The notes under the pieces were generated by a model, which saw nothing but the letters and a program-made list of their open reading frames with translations, was not told the origin of the DNA and searched no databases. Made by a program: the position numbers and the translations under genes. A stretch of 64,000 nucleotides of DNA from Voacanga thouarsii (taxonomy: Eukaryota > Streptophyta > Magnoliopsida > Gentianales > Apocynaceae): NCBI GenBank assembly GCA_026120185.1, contig JANUWF010001190.1, positions 124,001 to 188,000 of the forward strand, in the 5' to 3' direction. Below are positions 39,501-50,810 of the stretch, in pieces (within the stretch, counting starts at the first letter, position 1; each line of letters opens with the position of its first letter).

Positions 39501-42500
39501 TTCAATTGGAATGATAGGAACAATTGAAGTATGAGTATCATCATAAAATTGAGCTTCCACATCTGACGAGATTGAGGGACTGGATGGAAACAGAACAACA
39601 TGGTCAAGGTAAGAAAGACAAGCAACCAGAGAATCAAAGGAAGAAATTAGCTTACTTGGGAGGAATTGCAGAAAGACGAGGATAGACTGCCTCAAGTACC
39701 CTTGTTTCCCTGTGTTTTTGAATCTCTATTTCTTCACTTTCTTGACCCACAGCTACGAGCCAATTAGACGTCAAAACAAGCTGCACAATAAGTTTATAAA
39801 GAATCCATTACCACATGATTGACAAAGCAGAATGTGGAGTCATGCATATTGATATAATCTTACTGCAGGAGGGATTTTCCATTGAACTTGGGGAATTTTA
39901 AACTTTGCATTGGCAGAACCACTATCAGAAACCATAGGATACAAGTTTAATGCCTTTGATTTAGCATGATCACGAGTTCGCCTACCAACTTCGCATGGGC
40001 GATCAGCCGTACGGAAATACTTTACCTGCTCAATGACAAAAATCAGAGTTCCAAAAATATGGTTATTCAGTATCTAAAATGTAACAAAACCTAAAAGGAT
40101 TGAGTTGCCAATGCAATAAAGGAAAAGAACTAGTTCATTTGATAACATGTAAAGGACAAGGCAGTAGCAAAATCCAATTGGAAAACGACAGCCATCCAAA
40201 AAATCACCTTCAATTATTCTCTTACAGTAACTAAGCACCCAAGACCTCTCACTACACACCCTAACGGAGAGGAAAAAGAAAGAGCTGAATACACAACTTA
40301 AAGGGAAAAGAACAGCTCCTAGGAGGCAATAGAACACTTGCACTGGTCGAGAAGGCTATAAAATATCCATTCCCTTTCTACAGAAACTAAATGCGATTTA
40401 AAGGGAGCAATACAGCAAGGCTATAGAATTTCCCTTCCCGTCATATACAAGCACCAACTCTCATCCTGAGTAAAATGTAGCATCTATATTTCCCACAGAT
40501 GTATGTTCCAAGAAAATATTAGGAAATAAGTGTTATGAAGCTAGAAAATTATTGCAGAGTGTGAAATTAAGAATCTACCATTGAAATTACATCACAATAT
40601 GCAGATCTAAATAATAACTGAAAAAAGAGGCACACAACAGACAGAAAGTGTGTCAAAGATCCATGTGGCTGATATTGGCATGCTGCTTGAACAACTTTGA
40701 TGAATCAACATCTTTGTAGATCCACTCAAGCCAGAAAGAGATATACTGTGAGACGAAATAACTGGAGTCTTGATACACAAAAGATATGCGAAGAAAGAAC
40801 ATAAACATGATACACAATTTACTATATCCACTCACGGTACATCGTTTGACTATGTCTTAACTTGACTGAAATTACATAATTAATTTATATGCCATAAGAA
40901 CAATCTATCATCCACAAGTTAAAATGATGCATGGGCATCTAAATAATTACAGCCTCTAGATACTTTGAAGGAGACGAGCAGATACATCATACAGACACAG
41001 CTATGTATCAAATCAAGATATCCAAGGGCGTCCATACTTGCTAGATTGACATAATCAGATACCCTAATCCACATGAAGGATTCTGGGATTCATTCTTCTT
41101 TTGTTTCTTGTGCTCGTAACCTTTGTTTAAGCTTAAGACCACGGAACAATATTTGCGTTAAAGGGGTTAGAGAGGATTCTGGGATTCTCATATAACTACC
41201 AAGATGAGGCTGTCCACCACGTCAACGGTGTCTTGAGTTCATATATATCAAATTCACAGGGCTCTTTCCTTAAGAAACAAATCCTTCAATTACTAGTAAG
41301 TTTCTTGAATCACATTCCATTAGTGGCCAAGCATTTAACACTTAGTAGATAACCTTCCATCACTTGGGTAATAGAAGAGCTACATATACAAAGTAAATAT
41401 TCAAAAATTCATCTTTTTTGTTAGATGAACTTCATTAATTTCAGATTATGTTAGATTACGTATAGTTTTGTTATGAGCTTCAAGAAAGGACCCTTCATTA
41501 TACTTTGTACTTTTTCTGAATGAAGATGAATTATTTCAAACTTTGGAATTTTCATTTTTTCCTCGTAAGGGTTCTTACTCTTGGATAGCTCAGTCCTTGT
41601 GATCTTGCATCATTTCTGAGCTATTTATTGTCGATCTTCTCATGTTTTGCACATAATTTGCAGTGACCAGTGATTCCAAATTTTATGTACTGGTTTTTCT
41701 ATCAAAGTATAAGAGAAGTCTCTACGCCTGCATGCTGCCAAATGTTCTTACATATGGATAGAACAAAAGTATATTGATTGTTAACACCCCCCCCCCTCCT
41801 TCAAAAAGGGTGTATATTGATTCTAAATCAAGTCCTCTTCTTACACAAAAATATTTAGATTGCAGCAAGATAATTGCATGATGGATTTTAGAGGGGATTT
41901 CTTCCATCCCCGTGAAAGAATGGTTCCATTTTGACAACGGAATTGCTCCATTATGTTTTCAACCAATGGATTTGATCTAGTGGTCAAAAACATGACAGGA
42001 ATCAATCCATCAATCAGCAAAGAAATCACCCACTTTTGGGAGATTCATTGACATAAATGACATAAAACCAAACATGGTAAAGATTTATTTCACCAAAAGT
42101 TTATTTGAGTTAAATCCTTGTCAAATCAATGACCTCTTACAGGCATTGAAACGGTTTCAGAAGCTTTTCAATCTAATTCTGCAAGTTAAATAAGTTTCAT
42201 AGAAAACCACCTAAATACTCAAATAGCAATTTCACTAATTACCAAAGCTTGACATTATCTAACATAAATCTAAAACAATTCTTAATAAGTGAGAATATGG
42301 ATTTGGATTGCTGCCAGTTAATCAATTGATGGATTGCTGAGATCTCCTCCATCCTGTCAATAGAATGGTTCCGTCATGTTTTCGACTATTGAACTTCATC
42401 CAATGGTTGAAAGCCTGACGGAACTGTTCCATCAAGGAATGGAAGAAGTTCCTAATTTTGGGAGATTCTTAGATATGAATGGCATAAAGCCAAAGATGGT

Positions 42501-45500
42501 AAAGATTTATTTCACCAAAAGTGTATTTGAGTTAAATCCTTGTCAAATCAAGGACCACTTACAAGCTTTGAAATGGTTTCAGAAGCTTTGAAATCTACTT
42601 CTGCAAGCAAACAAGTTCAGTAAAAAAAAAAATTTAAAAACAATTAAAGACTCCAATAGCAAGTTGATTAATCACCAAATCTAAGCATATAACCTGAATA
42701 GACACATCAAGAATATTCTAAAACTAGTATTCTTCATTTATATATACCAATTTATTAAGGACTGTATGGAAAGCAAATAATGCAAGTTTAAGGTTCAACC
42801 AGCAGAAGCACATATGGAGAGGCAAAAAGTGTAACCCATAGGTGTACATAACTAAGATAAGGATCTGCTCTTGATTAGATTATTCATCTCATGACAATCA
42901 TCATGTTATTACAGACTCATAACGATGCACTTTAACACAGCTCAGAAGCATTGCGTAAACTGCAAGAAATATATAACAAGTGATGTTCACAGTTAAGAAA
43001 GGAATCCTCGTTATATGGGGCTAGCCTCCTGGTAATGCATGTCAAGTGATCGTGCCCTAACAGTAACAGGACAAAGCAGTGGACAAAATTGCCAATCAAG
43101 AGTATCATTATAACCCCTGAACCCCAATCTCCCAACCCCACCCCGCCCCCGCCCCCCTCCCCCCCCCCAAAAAAAAGAAAGGTATTTAATATGCCATGCA
43201 TGAAATTAATTCCCACATGCAATGAAACTTGTGTTAGTTCAAAAGGGTTCCAAGATATAAGAGCAATCCCTTAGCCTAAGACATCTATCTTTTACTTAGA
43301 TATACATAAGATACTCTAGAAACTGCTCATGTGACTTTCCACTCTGCTACTCATTAAATGAGTTGGTTGGACACTAAGCATGTAGCCTCATTTTAAATCA
43401 ATGCAACATTCACCTCTTTGACACACACAGAGTGTGTCCTCAATCACTTTTCATCCATATACACTCCTAAGGTATGCGTGAGGAAATTTAGAATTTGATA
43501 GTGTGAGTTTCGATACTTCCTACTCTCGAAGTTGGTTGGAGAAAAGACATGGTCTCATTCCAACCTTTGTGGCCACTGACCTCTTAGAAAGAGAGTGTAT
43601 CCCCAATGTTCACTTTCATCTACACCCACTGCTAAGGTCACTATTGTCCAACCAAATCAGCTGAAGAATGTCTCAGTTAGCAGAAAAAAGAGGCATTCAA
43701 AAGTTCTAACAGTCCCTAATTCTAAGAACTCACATGCACAGCAACAGCACTACTGCACCAGATCAAAAATGTTCCGCAGTTTTTCTCCATATTCATTGGC
43801 AATCTAATTTTCACACTCCCCGATTGTCCTCCAATTTATTGCTGCAGTATCCATCTTTCTAAAGCTGCTTATCTTCTCTGACTTAGGCAGAAATCATTTA
43901 AGCATCAGATAATGTAATAGCACTTCTAACATCTATTTATAATCAATCACTATAATCTCCACCAAAACAATCCAAAGAACTACACACAGATAACAGTGCT
44001 ACCAGTTAATTTGCTTCTATCTTTCCAATTCCTTTTCCAAGAAAGCATTAGCACATGGACAAGTGCCTAATTTAAGGGTAAAATCTTCAAGAATTTAGAG
44101 ACTTCCACAATCCTCTTTTAAGTTTGAAGAGCATTAAGATAATTATGATACATAATATTTTTTCTGCAATAGAACTCAAACATCTTAAGAACAACAAATT
44201 TGATCCTAAAAATATTTATATCAAAGCATATAACAGGATTTGATTTCACTGCAATAGCATTTTGAATTTAAAATGTTTATAAGAATTTATATTCTATATA
44301 AGATATCTCAAACGAAACCAATCCACTAAAACTTAAGTATTGACATATCATTGAAAACCCCAACAATACAGTTTCATAACTGATTTATGAAAGTAAAAAC
44401 TTTTTATAAGAAAGTAAAATATCTGCACTTACTAAGTTGAGTTTTCTAAAGACTGAAATCCGTAGAATAACTTTTTTAAAATTGGATAATTCTAATAGAC
44501 TGTTGTCTGAACTTCCAAAGCTGAGTAGTGTGTCAAGTAAGGTGAGCAACCTCTCCATTCTCACCTCTAAACCTTTCAAATCCCCAATGGAGTAAATGTA
44601 ATATAAATCAACACTAGGTTAGGTTTTCTGGCCTTACAAGTCCCAGATGGCAACATGCTAATGACTGGAAAACTTGGGGAATTTGTAAGTTTTTAAACTT
44701 CTGCCAACACTCAGAACCCAATGAAAGAAGCAGTGGCTCTGCATTTCAAATATTATGCACATGCAATTTGTTGCTTCAGTGCTTCTTATAAAGATCAAGT
44801 AAAATACCTAGCAAAGGTTGCTTGGACCTCGGTAGATTCTTTTAAAGAAAATAGTGAAAGTTATGTCTGTTCCTTTTTCGAAAATCCATTTTATCTTCCC
44901 TTCTAGTGTCACGCATCCATGCAAACTTAAAACGATAGTTTTGTGCCTCTCATATAATTGAATTTAGTAAATTTTTCAAACTCTTAGGTTTCAGAACTGG
45001 AACTAGATCAATGTCTTTCTCTCAATTTCCAAATAAAGTTGTTAACTTGGAATTGATCGATCTTGAATGTGCACTAGGAGTTCAAGCATTGATTCCATTT
45101 TTCTTATTTCTTCTGTATCTTTAGTTCAATCTGTATACCCATCTTGACAAATAAGCATGTTCTCATTTATTCTTCAACTTTTTTCTTATTTTTTATCTTA
45201 ACCTTTCAGATAAGTGAAACTTCAAGAATTGCATTCTCAGATAACGTAGCTAAACCTTTTTTTTCATCATTAAATTTATGAATGTCTTTTAATTTCCATG
45301 TACATTACATGATAAGTAACTTCCCATTCACTGAAAATTATGATTTTCTCTTTGCATGGAGGGCTGGGGCAATCAAGCCATACATATAATCCCTAGAAGT
45401 TCTGCAGATAAACCTCTCCCAACATTTTATATACAAAAGGATCTCCACCGACACTAAAACTTGTTTCAACAACTGAAAGCCATGATCAAAACCATTTAAA

Positions 45501-45672
45501 TCGGAAAAAAAAAATTTTTTTTTTGAAAAATTACAATCGAAGTTCAGAAAAAGATCGATCCAAAGTTATATACACTTAAAAATAATAATTAATCACATTA
45601 ATGTGCATATACCTGACACAGATTAGCTCCAGGAGCCCAAGAAACCCTGTTCGCTTTCTGCTGTTGCCTCAT
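36586..45672 (-). CDS. CCCH zinc-finger protein, C3H6-like, repeat-expanded
   Basis: Minus-strand exons 45613-45672, 39864-40025, 39656-39780, 37334-39579 and 36586-37217, all GT-AG and in frame, predict 1074 residues. The N-terminus (NRVSWAPGANLCQ; FKIPQVQWKIPP; WLVAVGQESEEIEIQ; RVLEAVYPRLSAIPPNPS; SIVPIIPIEE) matches plant proteins annotated as zinc finger CCCH domain-containing protein 6 (Arabidopsis At1g19860 type), usually about 400-500 residues. The C-terminus carries one CCCH finger (C-x8-C-x5-C-x3-H: CLYYNSPNGCRNGSRCRFLH, about residues 1026-1045), which in this class binds RNA. Between them the large exon 4 is mostly degenerate Ser/Thr/Pro/Val-rich tandem repeats. Two related segments (LRKLIDEHG and LRKMVNKYG) precede the finger. 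Intron 1 is 5.6 kb. The molecular role is not established; nuclear RNA binding is an inference. Confidence 0.85.
37470..38950 (-). repeat. Coding tandem repeats in the CCCH gene
   Basis: About ten degenerate units, spaced roughly 124-171 bp (41-57 residues), recur through exon 4. A consensus pieced from the copies is SLPISVHDLPGKK, then EHNQQVNTGNVVVPKPVVTQ, then a short run with G-T-G and SVSLP. The clearest copies show the antisense motif TGCTGATTATGTTC near 37924, 38078, 38247 and 38418. The spacing keeps the reading frame. The repeats are low in charge and likely disordered. Confidence 0.85.
41893..42620. repeat. Imperfect 0.42-0.44 kb tandem duplication in CCCH intron 1
   Basis: Segments starting near 41893 and 42337 share TTCCATCC/CTCCATCC, AATGGTTCC, TTTTGGGAGATTC, TGGTAAAGATTTATTTCACC and TGGTTTCAGAAGCTT in the same order. 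The identical cores sit at 42075 and 42497 (422 bp apart). The second copy opens a 71-codon ORF (42376-42591) which I do not recognise. Probably a duplicated transposon fragment. Confidence 0.7.
43113..43168 (-). other. G-rich tract on the sense strand of CCCH intron 1
   Basis: The plus strand has runs of C (CCCC at 43113, then a dense block at 43137-43168), so the pre-mRNA would carry at least four G-runs of four or more with 1-2 nt loops. This fits a G-quadruplex motif. Confidence 0.6.
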
Positions 45673-45904
45673 TTTTTTCTTTAAGTTAAAACTTTCTGAA
45701 ACCCCCAATTAAGGAATTTGATTCAAACACTTGACAGAAAATCCCGCATTCGAATCACATTGTTAATCAAAATGCAGAAGAAATACAAATTCTTTACAGA
45801 ATTTTTTCGAGTATATATCTAGATTATTGAACAAGAAACCCTAGAGGAGGAGAAGGAGGAAGAAAACCAAAAGCCTCTAGTGAAGTCTTTGGCTTCGAGC
45901 TCTC

Positions 45905-45920
45905 TTCTCTCTCTCTATAT
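45905..45920 (-). promoter_or_regulatory. Probable core promoter of the CCCH gene
   Basis: On the minus strand TATATAGAGAGAGAG lies about 240 nt upstream of the ATG at 45672. A TATA-like box followed by a GA-rich start region is common in plants and would give transcription start around 45880-45890. Confidence 0.45.
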
Positions 45921-47176
45921 AGCCGTTCAAGGCCGCTGTTGCAGTGCTGGCTTCCGTTAAAGCGTTTTTGCCCACGTCTCTTTTGGGCTTTGGCGGGGTG
46001 GGTTGTGGGGTGTATCGGGTGGTGGGAAGGGCAATGGCATATCCTCATTTTTGCTGACAAATACTTAGGTGGTCGTACTTGCCTAAAACCGCCGCTGATT
46101 CCAGGTTGCCACCGTGGCTCCTTTTGGATTCCCTGTATCCTGTGGGTACTCACTGCTGTCCCTCTCACTCCCTGTTTTGGCTGATATTGGTGAGCCGTAT
46201 CTTATCTATGTTAGTGATTTTCTTTTTTGTTTTATAATGACACGTAATACTTCTTTCGTCTATAAATATTTTACTTAATTTTTTTTAATTTATTCAAATA
46301 TAATTATTTATTTTTTAAATATAAATTATATTTAATTATTTTTTTAATTTTATTCTTAATATAATTTTTTATCAATTAATTAGTATTACAATTATCAATA
46401 TTAAAATTATTTTAACTAATAATAAAATTACGTTATTTTATAAAAATAATCAAAAGTATAATTTAATAAAGTGACGTGAGTAAAAAGAAAACTTTAAAAT
46501 AAATAGTGGAAAAAGAGGGACGAAGGACATGAGTAAGAAGGGAGAGAGACACCTATAATTATTAGGGTGATATAGTTAAATGAGTAGTAGGATTCAATTT
46601 AATGAGGTGAGAAAGATAATAAAAATATTCAAAATGGTATAATATATATTTTAATCATATTTACTATAAAATTTTATAATTTCTTAATATTCGTAATTTT
46701 TACAATTAAATTAATTATTTGTGAATAGAGAAAATATTTTCAAATATTATAATTGACGAAGTAATATTTTTATACATTTTTTATTATTTTTAATATCGAC
46801 TTTATCTTTAAATAACTTTTTAAACTTAGTATCTTACAAAATGAACAAATCGTCATTTGAAATAGTTAGATCGTGCATATAGTAATTAATTATGAAATTT
46901 TACAGGACTCGTAATTAATTCAATAATAATTATTTGTAATGTACCTATATAGTTTGCATAGTAAATTTTATCATTTCTAATAAAATTAATATGTTTCGTC
47001 GTCATAGGTTTCCTTTTTATTCCTTGCAATCGTTTTATTACCCTTTATTTTGATTTTATTTGTCAACGTCATTTTTTAATATCTCCTCTCAATCTTCATT
47101 CTATGTTATTTGTCAACGTCATTTTATTCCTTGCATGATACTCCATTCTTATAAAATTCTCTCTTTATCTATGTTA
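45921..47176. other. CCCH promoter and AT-rich intergenic sequence
   Basis: 45921-46190 is GC-richer upstream sequence of the CCCH gene; ORFs on both strands here (45824-46168 and 45939-46184) look like composition artefacts. 46230-46780 is extremely AT-rich; its ends (near TACTTCTTTCGTC at 46249 and GACGAAGTAATA at 46754) are loosely inverted and resemble a decayed Stowaway-type MITE. No gene seen. Confidence 0.4.
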
Positions 47177-47184
47177 GTTTTGGG

Positions 47185-47729
47185 TAGAGCTGTATTCGAA
47201 CACGAATGAACCGAGCATCACATTTTCGAGCTCGAGTTCGAATATAATCGAACGCTGTTCGAGTTCGTTCGTTTATTATTCAAGCTTGAGTTCGTGTTCG
47301 AGTTAGTTCGATTATTATTTGATAATGTTCGAGTTCGCTTAAGTTCGAGTTCGAAAAACTCGATTAACGTTCGAGTTCGTTTATTTTATATTTTTTATTT
47401 TAAAATTTATAAAAATAATAATTCAAATTTTAATTAAAAATAATTGAATATTATAATATTAAATAAAATATATAATAATATTATTAATATTAATATTATA
47501 ATTATAATATAAGATTTATTCTTAATAAATCTTAATATTATAAAATATAAATAAAATAATTAATAAAATATAATTAATTTAAATATATATATAATATGTT
47601 TGCGAACGTTCGAATATGTTCGTGAACATGTTCGAGTTCGTTCGTTTATTAAACAAACAAGCCTTATTCGAACACGAACGAGCTCGAACGAGCTTTTGTT
47701 CGCGAACGTTCGATTCGTTTACAACTCTA
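47185..47729. mobile_element. hAT-like MITE with GTTCGAG repeats
   Basis: 545 bp. Ends are TAGAGCTGTA (left) and, on the other strand, TAGAGTTGTA (right). Flanking 8-mers GTTTTGGG (47177-47184) and GTGTTGGG (47730-47737) differ at one base, as expected for an aged 8-bp hAT duplication. Subterminal parts on both sides are packed with GTTCGAGTTCG/CGAACGTTCG motifs, with a nearly pure AT core between them. No coding capacity. Confidence 0.75.
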
Positions 47730-47976
47730 GTGTTGGGTGGTTTTTAATATTTTATCTCCTTTTAATGTGATCTTTCAATATTAGTAATACGTTTATAAGA
47801 GTGTACATATTTTTATTATTTTGGAGTTTAGTTCATTACGTAATCGGTGCTACTAGATAATGTGATAGACAATATAGTGAATAAAAAAGGAAAACAAATT
47901 TTCTAATGTTATCCAAGTGCTACTAGAAAATATTGTATTTATTGGATTTTGTTGCTAAAATCTAGTAATAATATTA

Positions 47977-48833
47977 AGGGTTAATGTTCTTAAAAAATAT
48001 ATACTTTTATAATTATACTTTTCATATTTAAAATTTAATAATAATTTTTTTTTCAAATTTAAATTATTTCAAATATATTCCTCATATTTAAAATTTAGTA
48101 ATAATACCCTTTTTAAATTTAAATCATTTCAAATATACTCTTCATATTTAAAATTCAACAATAATATCTTTCTTAAATTTAAATCCTTTCAGATATACTT
48201 TTCTATCTAGAATTTAACGGGATACTATACATTTGATTGTTTAAAATGATATGATTATAATATACTCATTATTATTAATGGTAAATTGGTAATCTCACAA
48301 TTTTGTCTTTTCCTGATAATAAATGTTTTCTTGGTGAGAATGAAAAAAAAAATTTACGCTATTTCTATAAATCTCACAAATATTGAAAGTTATAATCAAA
48401 GCCGTTTGTAAAAGGGATTTATTATAATCAAAATAGCTCTTGGGGAATTACAGAAATGGCGCAATTTTTTCATTCTCACAAAAAAATTTATTTATTATTT
48501 GGAGAAGATAAAAGTTGAGTTTATCAATTTGTCCTTAATAGATTACAATCACGTCCTTTTAAACAGTTAAATACGGAGCATTCTGTTAAATTCTTGACAA
48601 AATAATATATGTGAAATGATAAATTTAAGAACAATACGATTACTAAATTTTAAATATGAGGGATATATTTGAAATGATTTAAATTTAGAAATGATACTGT
48701 TGCTTAATTTTAAATATAAGGAGTATATTTGAAATAATTTAAATTTAAGAACGATACTGTTACTGGATTTTAAAAGTGAGGAGTATAATTGTAAAAGTGT
48801 GCATTTTTTGAAAGTATTTATCTCTTTAACCCT
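47977..48833. mobile_element. Foldback-like element with long tandem-repeat arms
   Basis: 857 bp starting AGGGTTAA and ending TTAACCCT, with direct repeats AATATTA on both sides (47970-47976 and 48834-48840). Each arm is about 230 bp and is made of roughly three 60-64-bp units (ATACTCCTCATATTTAAAAT, then AAATTTAAATCATTTCAAAT). The right arm is the inverted copy of the left. The middle (48215-48600) is unrelated and AT-rich. The structure can fold into a long imperfect hairpin. The family is not certain (Mutator-like or foldback-type). Confidence 0.75.
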
Positions 48834-48840
48834 AATATTA

Positions 48841-50047
48841 ATATATTTATAATGCTCGTCAGACGAAAATTGACCGTACTGCATTCTACAAGAAGAGCAG
48901 TGGATGTGCATATCAAAATAAAAAGGGAAATTTATTGGAATAAATTCTAATTTCCAATATAAACTTCCCATTAAGTCTTTTTACATTGTTTAGAAGTAAG
49001 TAAAGCTAAGTCTTGTTGAAGTTGAATTGTGAGATATATAACATTGCTACTAAAACACTTACTTGCCATTGTATATATTACTTTCATTGAATTATCATAA
49101 TTCATTGTGAGATATGTAACATTTATTACTAGTTTTTTCCATGTTAAGAAGAGGGAAAGAACTTCTCCATATTTGCAGCCATAATACATATCCCTTTTTC
49201 ATTTCAGATTAAATGTCCAAATCTAGAGACGGTCACGGATTCAAGGGGCGGATTGATGTCAAACCCTAAAAAAAAAAGGTTAAATAACATATTTCTTTTA
49301 ATTTTTTAAATTTTACTTTTTTAAAAAAATCAAAATTATAAAATTATCTTTTAACAAGTAATTATCCCTCTTTCGATCCAAAATTTCTAGTTGCATTCAT
49401 GTCCAAATATGACTTGTTATACTAATTGAGAAATTAGTCTATTTGATCCTTAAAGTTTGGAACTTGTAATATTTCATTCTTATTACCATTATAATTCCTA
49501 ATAAAATATTAAACCTGCCAAATGATTCCCAACTTTCTTTTTTGTATGAATTTTGACCAAAAAAATCACTCTAATTGCATGTGATCAATTGATATATTTA
49601 TTTTTCTCTCAAAAAATAATGTGCAATGAAAGTGACTTCTTCTGGTCAAAATTTATATCGGAAAAGAGAGTTGGGACCACTTGGCATGTTATAATTTCAT
49701 CGGAGATCATAATAGTAGAAAAAAATTATTAATGATGAAAGCATTACAAATCTCGAGCTTTAAGGACCAAAAAAGCTATTTTTTCTTTTTTTTTTACCAT
49801 CTTTATTTTACAATTTTTTTAATGTTCTCCAGAGTTAATTTGGATCAATTTGGCTCATGTATGCTAACTAATCATTATTTAAGATTTGGCCCATCTATAA
49901 AATGTCTAGGATAAATAACATATAAGGCAAAATCTTGCATTTAATCCCTAAATTTTTTTCGACTGCCATGATTAGTTCTTATTTCTTTATTTTTAACTTT
50001 TTAGATCTTCCATCATTTTTCAAATTACATACTTTCAATTACCCATC
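48841..50047. other. AT-rich spacer, no gene seen
   Basis: ORFs 48567-48971 and 48971-49189 on the minus strand partly read through the repeat arms and have no family resemblance. Nothing else recognised. Confidence 0.5.
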
Positions 50048-50531
50048 TAGGTATAGAAATAGGCCAATTTAGGCTAGGATTTGGCTAAATAGGCATGTGG
50101 CCTATATTGTAAGCTTAAGACCTGAGTCTCATCTGTTAGCCTATATAAGGCATTTTTTTATGCTCGAACCTGACTTGTTTAAAAGCCTACTTAAAAGTTT
50201 GTTAACATATAATTTTTACTTTAATTAGTCACATGTCGTGATGTTAATTTTTATATGTAAAATATATAAATAAACTAATAATATGTTATATGTTAAAATT
50301 AATAAATTTTATATATAAAATATATTTTATATATATAAGATAAGTATTATATATACAATTAATATACGTAACATATAATAATTATACAATATATATAATA
50401 TGTAAACAGACTAGGCCTAATAGGTTTCAGCCCAAACTTTTATAAAACAGGCTCAAACTTTTTAACTGAATAGGCCCAAATTAGACCAGGCCATAGGCTC
50501 CTGTTAAGATCATGGCCTATTTTCATCCTTA
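50048..50531. mobile_element. MITE-like element with AATAGGCC termini
   Basis: The left end reads TAGGTATAGAAATAGGCC and the right end, on the other strand, TAAGGATGAAAATAGGCC. AGGCC/GGCCT-type motifs (TTTAGGCTAGG, GGCCTATATTG, CTAGGCCTAATAGG) repeat in the subterminal parts, with a pure AT centre. No target duplication could be confirmed, so the ends may be inexact. Confidence 0.5.
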
Positions 50532-50810
50532 CTTGACTCTGACCACATTCATAAAAGTATTTTCAGTATATAACTTCATCCCAGTTTTTCTTTTAAAAAA
50601 AATCCATGCTATACAATTACCATGCGGAAAAACACATAAGCAGATTTTGGGCAAAAAGCCCTCAATACATAGCATTTTTCTCGTCAATCTTCAGTTCATG
50701 TCCATTTACACCGAAATTAGGGTTCTCATCCTACAAATCTATATTCAATTGACACAAATTATAAGCTTATTCAAGCTACTGATGCCAAAAAAGATTGCCC
50801 TCTTCCAAGG

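Noticed and set aside
38384..39637. Long alternative-frame ORFs inside the CCCH gene (38384-38671, 39326-39637, 38966-39172)
   Set aside because: Shadows of the repeat-coding exon 4, rich in residues produced by frame shifting; the main frame has conserved family motifs.
45824..46184. Overlapping ORFs of 114 and 81 codons on opposite strands
   Set aside because: They cover the leader and promoter of the CCCH gene, have no splice partners or family resemblance, and look like composition artefacts.
48567..48971. 134-codon minus-strand ORF with repeated LLKSSNSI/YLKLSNSI motifs
   Set aside because: It reads through the tandem units of the foldback element arm; the protein repeat is a by-product of the DNA repeat.
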